Notes under the pieces: generated by a model
Told to the model about the DNA's origin: nothing
Databases searched by the model: none
The model's input: only the letters and a program-made list of their open reading frames with translations
Made by a program: the position numbers and the translations under genes
Assembly: GCA_951812525.1 (NCBI GenBank)
Contig: OX638316.1
Span: 4,272,506-4,336,505, forward strand
From: an uncultured Poribacteria bacterium
Lineage (GTDB): Bacteria; Poribacteria; WGA-4E; WGA-3G
DNA: 64,000 bases
Direction of reading: 5' to 3'
In this document: one piece after another, positions 53,273 through 62,276 of the stretch
Layout: the number at the start of each line of letters is the position of its first letter
Numbering within the stretch: position 1 is the first letter of the stretch

Positions 53273-53614
53273 TTAGGCAGCTATTTCATTGGTAAGAAGG
53301 CCATCTAACAACTCTTCTGAACCAAACAGAGTCTCATTTAACTGCACAAGATCAACTTCTTTCATTTCAAGGCTAAGGTCTTTTAATAATTCTGAAGTAA
53401 TAACAGTATTGTCTGGATCAAATAGATAATAATTCAATTCTACAAAATCCGTGTTTATTTTTTCAAAAAACGGTATTCCGTTCAAGGCAGCTTGGTTTAC
53501 CATATCCGCAATTTCCAGTCCCAGCAACCTTTTCAGGGCACGTTCTGTTACCTCTTCAAAGATATCCTCATCTACGAGAAAATCATCAAAGCTGCCTCCA
53601 CTATACTTGTTCAT
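53273..53614 (-). CDS. HigA/XRE-type antitoxin-like protein, diverged
   Basis: 113 residues. The N-terminal ~35 residues (SGGSFDDFLVDEDIFEEVTERALKRLL) match the opening of HigA-like XRE antitoxins (FDDFLxEEGIxEEV...AxKRxL). A later DPDNTVITSELLKDLSLEM resembles the DPxNTSVTLxTL block after the helix-turn-helix, but the helix-turn-helix itself is not recognisable. Just downstream of the stop, another reading frame (53223-53269) encodes the same ITSELL phrase, consistent with a slipped duplication. No HigB-like toxin is adjacent, so this may be a decayed remnant. Moderately confident it is a real ORF, low for function. Confidence 0.55.
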   Translation of the reverse strand: MNKYSGGSFDDFLVDEDIFEEVTERALKRLLGLEIADMVNQAALNGIPFFEKINTDFVELNYYLFDPDNTVITSELLKDLSLEMKEVDLVQLNETLFGSEELLDGLLTNEIAA

Positions 53615-53815
53615 GATTTACCTCCCACTTTGCCATAGATTTCTTCGATTTCGCGCTAAATTCAAATCCCTTTGCGATATGCGCTGAGATTTTTTGATGA
53701 AACCGTGCAATAATACTATCTCGTTACCCCCTAGGGTAAATAAAATGCGTGCAATACGCTTGTTGCTGAGAGTGCTGCGAATTTCCCATAAAAGCGACGA
53801 TTTTGCAAAGTAAAA

Positions 53816-53839
53816 CGGGTGGATCTTTATCCACCCGTT
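53816..53839 (-). terminator. Rho-independent terminator-like hairpin
   Basis: ACGGGTGGAT pairs with ATCCACCCGT across a 4-base loop, followed on the minus strand by TTTTACTTT. It lies about 72 bases past the cysteine hydrolase stop. Confidence 0.6.
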
Positions 53840-53910
53840 CTGGGTTCAATAGAAGATTTAATTATTCCATTCCACCTTCATAAACGCACATCCATCATAA
53901 GGAGTACATC

Positions 53911-54690
53911 CTATGTCGGAAGTTTTTCAACCGCTTCGAAGAAATCGGCGTTTGATGCGCTGAATCCGTATTGCTGTTCAACCTCTCGAACGGAGATTTC
54001 TGTCGTGAACAGGTTATCGTAGGTATCAGGAAACTCCACACCCGTCGTGGCATCGCGAAGCAGTACAATGTTATAACCATATCGCCCCATAGAACGGATG
54101 CCGTAATCCCTGCCCAATACACACCAATTTGTTGCGAAACCCGCAAAGATAAGATGCAAGATACGCCGCTCCTCCAGTAGGTCGTGCAACTGCTGTCCCG
54201 TCGCGATTACAAACTCTTCGGGTTTCACATCAATCGCCGGTGAGATAGAAAGCTGCGATTCGAGTTTGTCCCAATGCACGCCGATACCCGGTGGTTGACT
54301 ACGGGGACCGCGGTAAACGGCGTAGTCACCTTCTCGACTTCGGAAAGCGGAGGGGGGCCACGCTGACGGCACAGACGGCTCAGGCGGTTTGTGCCGTTGG
54401 AGTTGTGGATACTGTTCCGCGACTGGCGGCGAGGGAGCATGTACGATTGTTAAGCCCACCTGCCGCGCAGCATCTAATACCGGTACAATGCACTCAGTCG
54501 TTACCTGTGCGGCGCGTTCTATCCAACTTTCGATGAAATGCACGTTCCATAGATCAACGAGGACTAACGCCGTCTCTTCAATCGGTAACGGCATCTCGAA
54601 CTCACGACGGATGAAAGCAGTTTCACGGCACGGCACATCTGATGGTGTACTATCTTGAAAATAGCGGACACGTAAATTGAGTTCACTCAT
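53911..54690 (-). CDS. Isochorismatase-family cysteine hydrolase
   Basis: 259 residues from ATG 54690 (MSELNLRVRYFQDS); a longer start would overlap the M16 gene. Catalytic Asp in LVLVDLWNVHF; nucleophile Cys in FAGFATNWCVLGRDYGIRSM, preceded by the conserved Ala/Gly turn; the triad Lys is less certain. Family members hydrolyse isochorismate, nicotinamide or N-carbamoyl compounds; substrate unknown. It follows the M16 gene by 28 bases and likely forms the end of that transcript, with a terminator-like hairpin downstream. Confidence 0.8.
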   Translation of the reverse strand: MSELNLRVRYFQDSTPSDVPCRETAFIRREFEMPLPIEETALVLVDLWNVHFIESWIERAAQVTTECIVPVLDAARQVGLTIVHAPSPPVAEQYPQLQRHKPPEPSVPSAWPPSAFRSREGDYAVYRGPRSQPPGIGVHWDKLESQLSISPAIDVKPEEFVIATGQQLHDLLEERRILHLIFAGFATNWCVLGRDYGIRSMGRYGYNIVLLRDATTGVEFPDTYDNLFTTEISVREVEQQYGFSASNADFFEAVEKLPT

Positions 54691-54718
54691 AATGTAAAGT
54701 GAAACTAAGCGTGATAGC

Positions 54719-56866
54719 CTAATTTGACTCCTGGAATAATGATTCCTCAAGCTCAGCGTTCAGCGTGACACCTGTTACCCAGCTTTCGGTAAAGAGTTCA
54801 CCATCTACATTCTGTACAATATGATGTGCGACTTTGATACCATCGACATCACGATAATCATCTATGAATGTTTCCCTATTTGCGGTAACACCTTGTGCTG
54901 TTTCGCGGAAGGCAAACTTCACGACAAGGTGTGTCTCTTCACTCACAAAAAGCCGTAAGACCTCGCCAGATGGCTGGGTAACGAGGAGAGCGTGGGCGGA
55001 TTTGCCTTGTACCTCTTCCGTGCCAGCATACTGAACAGGAATCTCGTTCTGTGAGAGATTCGTCAGAAGCCATATCGTTTCCCTGAAAACACCATCCTTA
55101 AAGGCGTTAAGCATATCAGGAGGAAGCGGTTGAACCCCCATTGGCGTATTTGCAAATCCAGAGGTGCCATCATAGACATAGCCCATTTCGCCCTGCGGCA
55201 GCTTAACATCTTGCCTGAATTTGTCGGGATAGAGGTAGTATGACTTGCCCTCCATTTGCATTTGACCCATCGGCGAGTTCGCTGTAGCGCGTGCTTCCAT
55301 GACGATGTTTTTCACCGCTTGCAGTTTCTCAATCCCGCCGTGCGCTGCAACTGCAGCGGCGAGGACTTCCTTGGCTTTCGCCATATCCATCTCATTCGCT
55401 TCGGGCATCGGTTCGGCAGGCGGTGGTTCGGGTTGTTCTATCTCAATTTCGTTAACATCTCCGAATTCATCAAGAGGTCGATCGAAATTGGCTTTATTCC
55501 CGACGGTGACGATCGTGAGAGCATCAGGATGGAGGTATTTCTGCGCGACTGCTTGCACGTCCTCCGCTGTGACCTTGGCGATATTATCGGTATAGGTCTC
55601 AAGGAAGCCTGGTGCATAACCGCGATAGTCGAGCATCATCTGCTGAAATGCGATTTGCGAGCTGCTTTCAAAACCAAAAACAAACGAATTGATGAGCGAA
55701 TCTTTGGTACGCTGTAGTTCGTCTTCCGGCACAGGCACATCGCGAAGCCCCTTAACGATATCAACAATGAGCGCAATCGCCTCGGCTGTTTTCTCGGTAC
55801 GGGTCTGTGAATAAGCAAAAAACTCTCCCGGATTCGTGTAGTACGTTGTTTGCATTATGCTACCCACCATATAGGCGAGTCCATGTTTTTCACGTACTTC
55901 CGACATTAAGCGAGAAGTAAACCCACTTTCACCAAGAATATCGTTCATAACACGGAGCGGGAAGAAGTCCGGAAAATCGGGTGTACGCTTGATACCGAAA
56001 TGTCCGATTAACATCGTCGTTTGCGGCAGATCCTTAAAGATGTAATTAACAGAAGGTTTCGCCATGCCATCAACCGTTGGAACGTCAGGAAATTCAATTT
56101 CTGCGGACCCCCATCCCTCAAATACTTTTTCAAGTTGAGCGATCAAGGATTCCGTATCAAAATCGCCTGTAATGGCGAGCATCATGTTATTGGGATGGTA
56201 ATATTTCGCATGAAACGCTTTGAGATCGTCAACGGTGATACTTTCGATACCCTCCATCTCAGTATACCACCCGAATGGATGATTAGTACTATATAGTAGG
56301 GCAGAGAAGTTACGCCATGCGAGCTGGATAGGATTATCGTTGCGTCGACGGATGCGTTCGATTGACTGTTGCTTTCGGAGTTCCAGTTTGTCCTCACGAA
56401 ACGCAGGATTTCTAAGGACATCGGCAAAGATTTCTAAACCCTTGTCAATATCTTCTGCGAGTGTCGAGAGGTTAATTGTGCCGTACTCGCGGGACATACC
56501 GACTTCAACAGAAGCCGCCATGGATTCCAATTCCTCATTCAAGGCATCGGGTTCACGCGATACCGTTCCACCGGTCCTCATGACGCTTGCGAATATCGAT
56601 GACAAGCCTACTTTATCCGCGGGGTCGTAGATGTCACCCGTTTTGATTAAACCGCTGATTCCGAAAAGGGGTAACTCGTGGTCTTCGATGAGGTAGAGCA
56701 TCATCCCATTAGAGAGCGTCCGCTTTTCTGGAGCGGGTGGTTTAAATTCTATCGGTTCAAAAGTGAGTTCTTCGTGAGGTCTCGCGAACGTAGTGGGAGC
56801 ACACCACACGATGAGACCAACGATCAGTGTGGTGATAAGAAGTCCCGTAGCGGTCCATTTTTTCAT
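54719..56866 (-). CDS. M16 peptidase-like subunit lacking the zinc motif, with LolA-like C-terminal domain
   Basis: 715 residues. A signal/anchor (LITTLIVGLIVWCAPTTFA) and two M16 insulinase-type lobes. Where an active member has HxxEH the sequence reads GLSSIFASVMRTGGT, so zinc cannot be bound; such proteins pair with an active partner. From ~490 an extra region (LAAAVAAHGGIEKLQAVKNIVMEARATA ...) resembles the LolA/outer-membrane lipoprotein-carrier-like domain found after some M16 proteins. Its ATG shares one base with the stop of the active M16 gene (TAATG), so stoichiometric co-translation is expected. Confidence 0.85.
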   Translation of the reverse strand: MKKWTATGLLITTLIVGLIVWCAPTTFARPHEELTFEPIEFKPPAPEKRTLSNGMMLYLIEDHELPLFGISGLIKTGDIYDPADKVGLSSIFASVMRTGGTVSREPDALNEELESMAASVEVGMSREYGTINLSTLAEDIDKGLEIFADVLRNPAFREDKLELRKQQSIERIRRRNDNPIQLAWRNFSALLYSTNHPFGWYTEMEGIESITVDDLKAFHAKYYHPNNMMLAITGDFDTESLIAQLEKVFEGWGSAEIEFPDVPTVDGMAKPSVNYIFKDLPQTTMLIGHFGIKRTPDFPDFFPLRVMNDILGESGFTSRLMSEVREKHGLAYMVGSIMQTTYYTNPGEFFAYSQTRTEKTAEAIALIVDIVKGLRDVPVPEDELQRTKDSLINSFVFGFESSSQIAFQQMMLDYRGYAPGFLETYTDNIAKVTAEDVQAVAQKYLHPDALTIVTVGNKANFDRPLDEFGDVNEIEIEQPEPPPAEPMPEANEMDMAKAKEVLAAAVAAHGGIEKLQAVKNIVMEARATANSPMGQMQMEGKSYYLYPDKFRQDVKLPQGEMGYVYDGTSGFANTPMGVQPLPPDMLNAFKDGVFRETIWLLTNLSQNEIPVQYAGTEEVQGKSAHALLVTQPSGEVLRLFVSEETHLVVKFAFRETAQGVTANRETFIDDYRDVDGIKVAHHIVQNVDGELFTESWVTGVTLNAELEESLFQESN

Positions 56867-58386
56867 TATTCACTGCCCTCCGCGTCGTCCCCGACGGGTG
56901 CTGCTACTGCTTCTTTCTTAACGAGAGTAGCGACGGTGCGATTGCTTTTTGTGAAATAGGTATTTGCGGCTTTCATGATGTCTTCAGGCGTAATCTTGTA
57001 CATATTTTCGCGCCAACCCAATATATAACGCCAGTCGCCTGCGAGTCCTTCATAGAAAGTTAATTGACGCGCCATTCCGGCGTTTGAACTAAGTCCTCGA
57101 ATGAAACTGGCATCAACCTGTTTGAGGATACGTTTAAATTCCTTTTCCGCAACAGGTTCAGTTTTAAGTTTTTCGAGTTCGGCGTAAATCGCCTCTTCAA
57201 CATCGGCGGCTGTGTTCGGTGACCGCGGTGTAGCGTTTATGACAAAAAGGTTGTCGTAGCGCCCACCTGGATACCCGTTTATCGCATTAGCAGAAACAGC
57301 TATGCTCTCCTCGACAATGTTCTTGTAGAACCGAGAAGTGCGTCCATTAGAAAGTATAGCGCTAATCATATCAAACACATAGTCGTCAAAATGCGGGACT
57401 GTCGGCTTATGAAATCCAATCATGAGTTGGGGTTCGGCATCAAATTCGACTTCAATGCGGCGTTCCCCTTCCTGCGGAAGCTCTTTAGTTGTGACCTCAG
57501 GCGGGAGCGGTTGTGGTTCCATATCACCGAAGTATTTATCAATAAGCGCGATGGTTTCCTCGGGGTTAATACTCCCGACAATAACCATGATTGAGTTATT
57601 TGGAGCGTAGTGGATACGGAAAAATTCCTCAGCTTTGCGCCGATTGAGCATGGCTATATCTGAGGGCCAACCGATAATGGGTATACCATAAGGGTGGGCA
57701 GTAAATGCAGCGGCAATAAACTGTTCATAGAGTTTACCACCCGGCTGGCTATCAACGCGCATCCGGCGTTCTTCTTTGACGGCTTCGCGTTCCACATAAA
57801 ATTCGCGCATGACGGCGTTCTTAAGCCGATCAGACTCAAGCATCGCCCACAATTCTAATTTATTAGCTGGCAATTCCACTGTGTAAATGGTATAGTCAAC
57901 GGAGGTCCCAGCGTTGAACCCCGTGCTACCGTGTTGGGTATAGATTTCGGTATATTCGCCGGTGACAATCCATTCCTTTGCGCGCTCTTGTTGCTCTTTA
58001 AGTGCCGCTTCTAATTCAGCAATTTTAGCATCATCCGCTCTGGCACCTTTTGCCCGTTCCATATCGAGTGCGTCGCCTATCCGATCGATTTCAGCAAGCA
58101 CTTCATTCTCTTTTTCATAGTCTGTTGTGCCGATTGTCTTAGTACCTTTGAACAGCATGTGTTCTAACATGTGTGCGATACCGCGCGTATCGTCTGATTC
58201 ATCTACAGAACCGGCTCTAAAGAGGATGTAAGGAGCGATAGTAGGGGAGGTGTGGCGTTCAATCATCAATAACTTCAGACCGTTGGGAAAAATGTGTTCC
58301 ACCACTCGATCTGAGAGGTCTTGCGCCGATGCTATTCCGTGTAAGGCAACGAAGAATAGGATCAGCAGATAACGTATTTTTTTCAT
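56866..58386 (-). CDS. M16-family zinc metallopeptidase, active subunit
   Basis: 506 residues. Signal peptide (YLLILFFVALHGIASA). Inverted zinc motif HMLEH with His72, Glu75, His76 (GIAHMLEHMLFKGT); the third ligand Glu lies ~80 residues later (AVKEERRMRVD region). Residues ~115-140 (AKGARADDAKIAELEAALKEQQERAKEW) form an inserted charged helix typical of bacterial periplasmic M16. It cleaves small peptides in the periplasm and probably works as a heterodimer with the downstream inactive subunit. Confidence 0.9.
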   Translation of the reverse strand: MKKIRYLLILFFVALHGIASAQDLSDRVVEHIFPNGLKLLMIERHTSPTIAPYILFRAGSVDESDDTRGIAHMLEHMLFKGTKTIGTTDYEKENEVLAEIDRIGDALDMERAKGARADDAKIAELEAALKEQQERAKEWIVTGEYTEIYTQHGSTGFNAGTSVDYTIYTVELPANKLELWAMLESDRLKNAVMREFYVEREAVKEERRMRVDSQPGGKLYEQFIAAAFTAHPYGIPIIGWPSDIAMLNRRKAEEFFRIHYAPNNSIMVIVGSINPEETIALIDKYFGDMEPQPLPPEVTTKELPQEGERRIEVEFDAEPQLMIGFHKPTVPHFDDYVFDMISAILSNGRTSRFYKNIVEESIAVSANAINGYPGGRYDNLFVINATPRSPNTAADVEEAIYAELEKLKTEPVAEKEFKRILKQVDASFIRGLSSNAGMARQLTFYEGLAGDWRYILGWRENMYKITPEDIMKAANTYFTKSNRTVATLVKKEAVAAPVGDDAEGSE

Positions 58387-58528
58387 TTCCGATATTACGG
58401 CAGTTTCTTCGACTGAGCGTCAAGTGTTCGGGAGTGCCGCATCCTTTCTGTTTAAATTTCTGCTCGTAAACCGAGCGGTATTTTATATTCAGTATCAATT
58501 AAATACCGAAATTCTGATAGAAAACGGA

Positions 58529-58562
58529 AAAGGAACCTCGACTGGCAAATCGAGGATCCTTC
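58529..58562 (-). terminator. Rho-independent terminator-like hairpin
   Basis: On the minus strand AGGATCCTCGA pairs with TCGAGGTTCCT (one mismatch), followed by TTTTCCGTTTTC. It lies just past the rubredoxin-like gene stop at 58569. Confidence 0.65.
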
Positions 58563-58568
58563 CACGTC

Positions 58569-58826
58569 TTATTCTTTCTGGAGGTCACTGAGTAACCCAA
58601 CGAGGGCGAATCTGACATGTGATGAGAGTGCAGAATTTTCTGCGCGCAGGTCTGCGCCTTCTTCATCTGGGTACATGACATGCGCCGCTACTGCGCGCTT
58701 CACCCACCGTTCTGCGCGATCGTCATAAGGAATGTATTTTTCTTTCGGTGCCGTGCACGCCGGGCACTCGTCTGGGGGGTTATCTGCTTCTTTCCACAAA
58801 TAACCACATGCTACACAAACAAACAT
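58569..58826 (-). CDS. Rubredoxin-like zinc/iron-ribbon protein
   Basis: 85 residues. MFVCVACGYLW and DECPACTAPKEKY give two CxxC pairs (Cys4/Cys7 and Cys21/Cys24), as in rubredoxin and the rubrerythrin C-terminal domain. The remaining half (RAERWVKRAVAAHVMYPDEEG...) is an acidic/helical tail not present in plain rubredoxins. It could transfer electrons or be a metal-binding accessory. RBS AAAGGACTTTACA-ATG; a terminator-like hairpin follows. Confidence 0.8.
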   Translation of the reverse strand: MFVCVACGYLWKEADNPPDECPACTAPKEKYIPYDDRAERWVKRAVAAHVMYPDEEGADLRAENSALSSHVRFALVGLLSDLQKE

Positions 58827-59023
58827 TGTAAAGTCCTTTCTCTGTTCCCCAAGAAGACTAAATTTTTATCCCGAATCCCGAAAAAATTAATCTCCTGGAG
58901 ATCGAAGTTACGGGTTTTAAAGTTCAATTACCTATTGCATATTAGCAGATTAGGCATTGAAATGCAAGGTTTAAATTAAAAAATAAGGTAATTCAGTTTT
59001 CGGATTTTTACCAAGTGGTGATT

Positions 59024-59046
59024 CGGGATTCGGAGATCCCTCCTAC
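59024..59046 (-). repeat. REP-like hairpin GGGAT/ATCCC with CTAC foot
   Basis: CGGGATTCGGAGATCCCTCCTAC, matching 24181-24203 over its whole length. Confidence 0.8.
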
Positions 59047-59072
59047 AGGAAAACTGAATGGAGCAGTTGTGG

Positions 59073-61124
59073 CTATTGTTCCCTCGACTGTTCCTTAAGT
59101 TCAGCAATACGATCGCGTAAGGCAGCGGCTTCTTCATAATCAAGTTCAAGCGCAGCTTTCCGCATCTGTCGTGTTAGGTCGGTAATCATCGCCTCAATAT
59201 CTTGAGGTGCGATGTCCTCTATGGGGATAACCGGCTTGTCGGATTCTTTTGTCTTATACTCGGTCTCAGACTCGGAGATAAGTTCCTGTATTGCCTTTTC
59301 AATTGTGGCGGGTGTGATGTCGTTATCAACGTTATACTGAAGTTGGATGTCTCGTCGGCGTTGTGTCTCCTGTATCGCTTCTGCCATTGCGTCTGTAACG
59401 TTATCGCCGTACAAGATTACCTCGCCATCAACGTTCCGAGCAGCACGTCCAGAGGTTTGAACAAGAGATCTGACAGATCGGAGGAAACCGGGTCGGTCAG
59501 CGTCTAAGATCGCGACGAGAGATACCTCCGGTAGGTCGAGTCCTTCTCGCAGTAGGTTGATGCCAACAAGCACATCGAAAACACCTTCGCGAAGTTGGCG
59601 TAGAATACGAGCACGATCGAATACATCGATTTCAGAGTGCATGTAATCGGCACGGATGCCCGCTTCGGTTAAGTATTCGGTCAAATCTTCCGACATCCGC
59701 TTGGTGAGGGTTGTAACGAGTACACGCTGATTGCGTTTGACGCGCTCCTTGATCCTACCAATGAGGTGGTCTACCTGGCCCCTCACTGAATGGATAGTGA
59801 TTTTGGGATCAACCAGTCCTGTAGGACGGATAATCTGCTCCACAATTTGCGCACCGTTTTCCAGCTCATAAGAACCGGGTGTTGCCGAGACAAAGATAAC
59901 TTGGTTGACTCGTTCTTCTACCTCGTCGAAACGGAGTGGGCGATTGTCTAACGCAGAAGGCAGACGAAAGCCATACTTGACGAGCGTCTCTTTTCGTGAC
60001 CGGTCACCGCGATACATACCGCGTAGCTGCGGGATGGTTACGTGGGATTCATCGATAAAAAGTAGGAAGTCGTCAGCGAAGTAGTGCATGAGGCAATACG
60101 GTGGTTCACCCGGTTGTAGTCCTGAGAGATGCCGTGAGTAGTTTTCAATGCCAGAGCAATAGCCTACCTCGCGTAGCATTTCCAAATCAAAACGGGTACG
60201 TTGTTCAATACGCTGCGCTTCGAGCAATTTATTTTCTTTCTCAAAAGTTATAATTCGCTCTTGGAGTTCAAGTTCAATATTAATTAATGCCTCGTCGAAG
60301 ATTTCGGCATCGGTCATGAAGTGCTTAGCCGGGTAGACTTCAAGAAAGTCCCGCTGCGCCAATACCTCGCCCGTTGTGGTATCAATCTCGCTAATACGAT
60401 CGATTTCGTCACCAAAGAGTTCGATGCGGTAAGCGTTTTCGCTATAAGCAGGAAATACCTCAACGACATCGCCGCGTGCGCGGAAGATGCCTTGCCAGAA
60501 TTCGATGTCATTACGGACGTATTGAATATCAACTAAGGCACGGAGGAGTGCATCGCGCCGAATTTCGTCACCAACTGTTATTTGAATCCTTTGATTCTCA
60601 AATTCGCGCGGAGATCCGAGACCATAGAGACAAGAAACACTCGCAACAACGATAACATCGCGGCGCGATATGAGGGATGCTGTTGCAGCGAGCCGCATCC
60701 GCGTGATTTCCTCGTTAATGCGAACATCTTTCTCAATAAAGGTATCCGTAGTTGGAATGTATGCCTCGGGTTGATAGTACTCGTAATCGCTGACGAAGTA
60801 GTGAACGGCGTTATTTGGGAAAAATAATCGGAATTCGTTGTAAAGCTGTGCAGAGAGTGTCTTATTCGGCGAGATCACAAGCGTGGGCAACTGGACATCC
60901 TGGATTACATTCGCCATCGTGTAAGTTTTGCCAGAACCTGTTACACCGAGCAGCGTCTGTGCCTTATCTCCACGGCGCAGTCCTTCTGTGAGCTTGTCGA
61001 TGGCTTGGGGCTGATCACCCTGCGGTTCAAAGTCTGAGATTAATTCAAATGGCTGGTCGTCCAATTCGGGAGTGTTATCTGCCGGACAGTCAATCTCCGT
61101 TAGCAATTCCCAATTCTCTCTCAT
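59073..61124 (-). CDS. uvrB: Excinuclease ABC subunit B
   Basis: 683 residues. DNA-damage recognition helicase of nucleotide excision repair. Walker A GVTGSGKTYTM (Lys66), the beta-hairpin region with YEYYQPEAYIPTTDTFIEK, helicase motifs LLFIDESHVT and LVGINLLREGLDLPEVSLVAI, and the UVR/UvrC-binding domain (MRKAALELDYEEAAALRDRIAELKE) at the end. The conserved start FELISDFEPQGDQPQAI is preceded by ~27 extra residues (no internal Met), so this N-terminal tail is probably real. RBS GGAGCAAGAAGCCAAG-ATG. Confidence 0.95.
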   Translation of the reverse strand: MRENWELLTEIDCPADNTPELDDQPFELISDFEPQGDQPQAIDKLTEGLRRGDKAQTLLGVTGSGKTYTMANVIQDVQLPTLVISPNKTLSAQLYNEFRLFFPNNAVHYFVSDYEYYQPEAYIPTTDTFIEKDVRINEEITRMRLAATASLISRRDVIVVASVSCLYGLGSPREFENQRIQITVGDEIRRDALLRALVDIQYVRNDIEFWQGIFRARGDVVEVFPAYSENAYRIELFGDEIDRISEIDTTTGEVLAQRDFLEVYPAKHFMTDAEIFDEALINIELELQERIITFEKENKLLEAQRIEQRTRFDLEMLREVGYCSGIENYSRHLSGLQPGEPPYCLMHYFADDFLLFIDESHVTIPQLRGMYRGDRSRKETLVKYGFRLPSALDNRPLRFDEVEERVNQVIFVSATPGSYELENGAQIVEQIIRPTGLVDPKITIHSVRGQVDHLIGRIKERVKRNQRVLVTTLTKRMSEDLTEYLTEAGIRADYMHSEIDVFDRARILRQLREGVFDVLVGINLLREGLDLPEVSLVAILDADRPGFLRSVRSLVQTSGRAARNVDGEVILYGDNVTDAMAEAIQETQRRRDIQLQYNVDNDITPATIEKAIQELISESETEYKTKESDKPVIPIEDIAPQDIEAMITDLTRQMRKAALELDYEEAAALRDRIAELKEQSREQ

Positions 61125-61286
61125 CTTGGCTTCTTGCTCCTTCTCACAGGCTTAATTATCTCTGTAAATGGGCTTGCGAACTGCGGTTTATATGGAAACT
61201 ACAAGAAATTTATATGGTAGGTAGTACGCTTTATATAGTATACCATATTCCGGCTAAAATGTGTAGGGGATATGTGTTATGGTTTC

Positions 61287-61513
61287 AGGTTCATTTAGTT
61301 TTAAGTAATAAGTTTACTTATATGGAGGATTCCTGTTGATGGATGCCCGAATTTATTCGGGTTACCTGCATTGTCCCGAACAAGAATGTAATACAAGGAA
61401 TGGAAATGTAAAGCAAAGACAAATTTGGTTTCCGCGTGTGGGCAAAATTTCGTCTATTCCCAGACTAAATCCGGGCGTCCGGATATAAATTATTGGAAAA
61501 CTGAATGACCCTA
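61287..61513. mobile_element. MITE-like element with imperfect AGGTTCATT.../...AATGACCCT ends
   Basis: Left AGGTTCATTTAGTTTTAAG (61287-61305) and right AAAACTGAATGACCCTA (61497-61513) are imperfect inverted repeats. They share the AGG(G)TCATT terminus and TCATTTAGTTTTAAG with 14930-14947. No coding capacity. Confidence 0.45.
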
Positions 61514-61521
61514 GATAAACC

Positions 61522-61550
61522 TTGAACTCCATCGATACATGGTGTACAAT
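61522..61550 (+). promoter_or_regulatory. Promoter TTGAAC-17-TACAAT
   Basis: TTGAAC 61522-61527, 17-base spacer, TACAAT 61545-61550, 38 bases before the antitoxin-like gene. Confidence 0.65.
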
Positions 61551-61588
61551 GTGCTAAAATTAATATCTATGCTATATGGAGATTTCAG

Positions 61589-61918
61589 ATGAAAAAGCCC
61601 AAACTTGTTGTTGGGCACCTAATGAACGACCAATTACTTGTCAAATCTGTCACTACGCCGAAACACATTGATTGGCTCAAGTGGTTAGAAACAGAAGAAC
61701 TTGTTGAGTTTTTCGAGGAATTTCTCAAATTGATGACACAGATTTCAGAAGGGAAAAAGGATGTCGCAACGCTTTCAACTTTTCTCGCTGATTGGCGGGA
61801 AACTGCTTTGATTAATTCAGAGCCCGAAGTCTTGGCGGATATTATTGAGGCGGAACAGGAATTGGACGCCAGGGGTGGAAAACCGTGGTCGCAAATTAAG
61901 CAGGAGATCGGGTTGTGA
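61589..61918 (+). CDS. Antitoxin-like small protein (uncertain)
   Basis: 109 residues. The C-terminal half (FLADWRETALINSEPEVLADIIEAEQELDARGGKPWSQIKQEIGL) resembles the tail of prevent-host-death/AbrB-type antitoxins (DWRETALxLxDPExLxxIxxAExExxxGxxxxWxxVKxELGL). The N-terminal half is not recognised. No toxin gene lies immediately downstream, so if it is an antitoxin it is an orphan. Own promoter and GGAG ribosome-binding site. Confidence 0.55.
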   Translation: MKKPKLVVGHLMNDQLLVKSVTTPKHIDWLKWLETEELVEFFEEFLKLMTQISEGKKDVATLSTFLADWRETALINSEPEVLADIIEAEQELDARGGKPWSQIKQEIGL

Positions 61919-62276
61919 AATGAACAGACAAAGTTGAAAGTAACCTAAAGGGCGAAACGTCACATTCGATCCCCGATTTTTTTCAAAATCTCGCAAGACC
62001 TGCACGAAAAACAGCCGTTTTTATACCCCAGTTAAGTTTTGATGCCTTAAATTGTCATAACAAATTGGTAAACTTTATAATTGCATACGAAATTTGCCAT
62101 TTTTCAATCCGTGATATAGAATTCACTTGGCTGGTTAATCTGTTATCAAATATAACACTGCCTCCCGTCTAAGAACATAGACAAGAGTGGACTTCGGCAT
62201 ACTTTTTGATTCAACTTTATTGCTCCGAAAACGTCTAAATATCAAATCATATATTATATCCAGCAGGGAGCAAAAA
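61919..62276. other. 358-bp AT-rich gap, nothing recognised
   Basis: No ORF, known repeat or strong promoter stands out; it is AT-rich with T-runs. Confidence 0.5.

Larger units (their letters stand above)
61125..61588. other. 464-bp AT-rich gap with MITE-like element and promoter
   Basis: No gene is seen. It contains the element 61287-61513, a CCCGAA-TTTA-TTCGGG hairpin (about 61348-61363) and the promoter 61522-61550. Confidence 0.6.
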
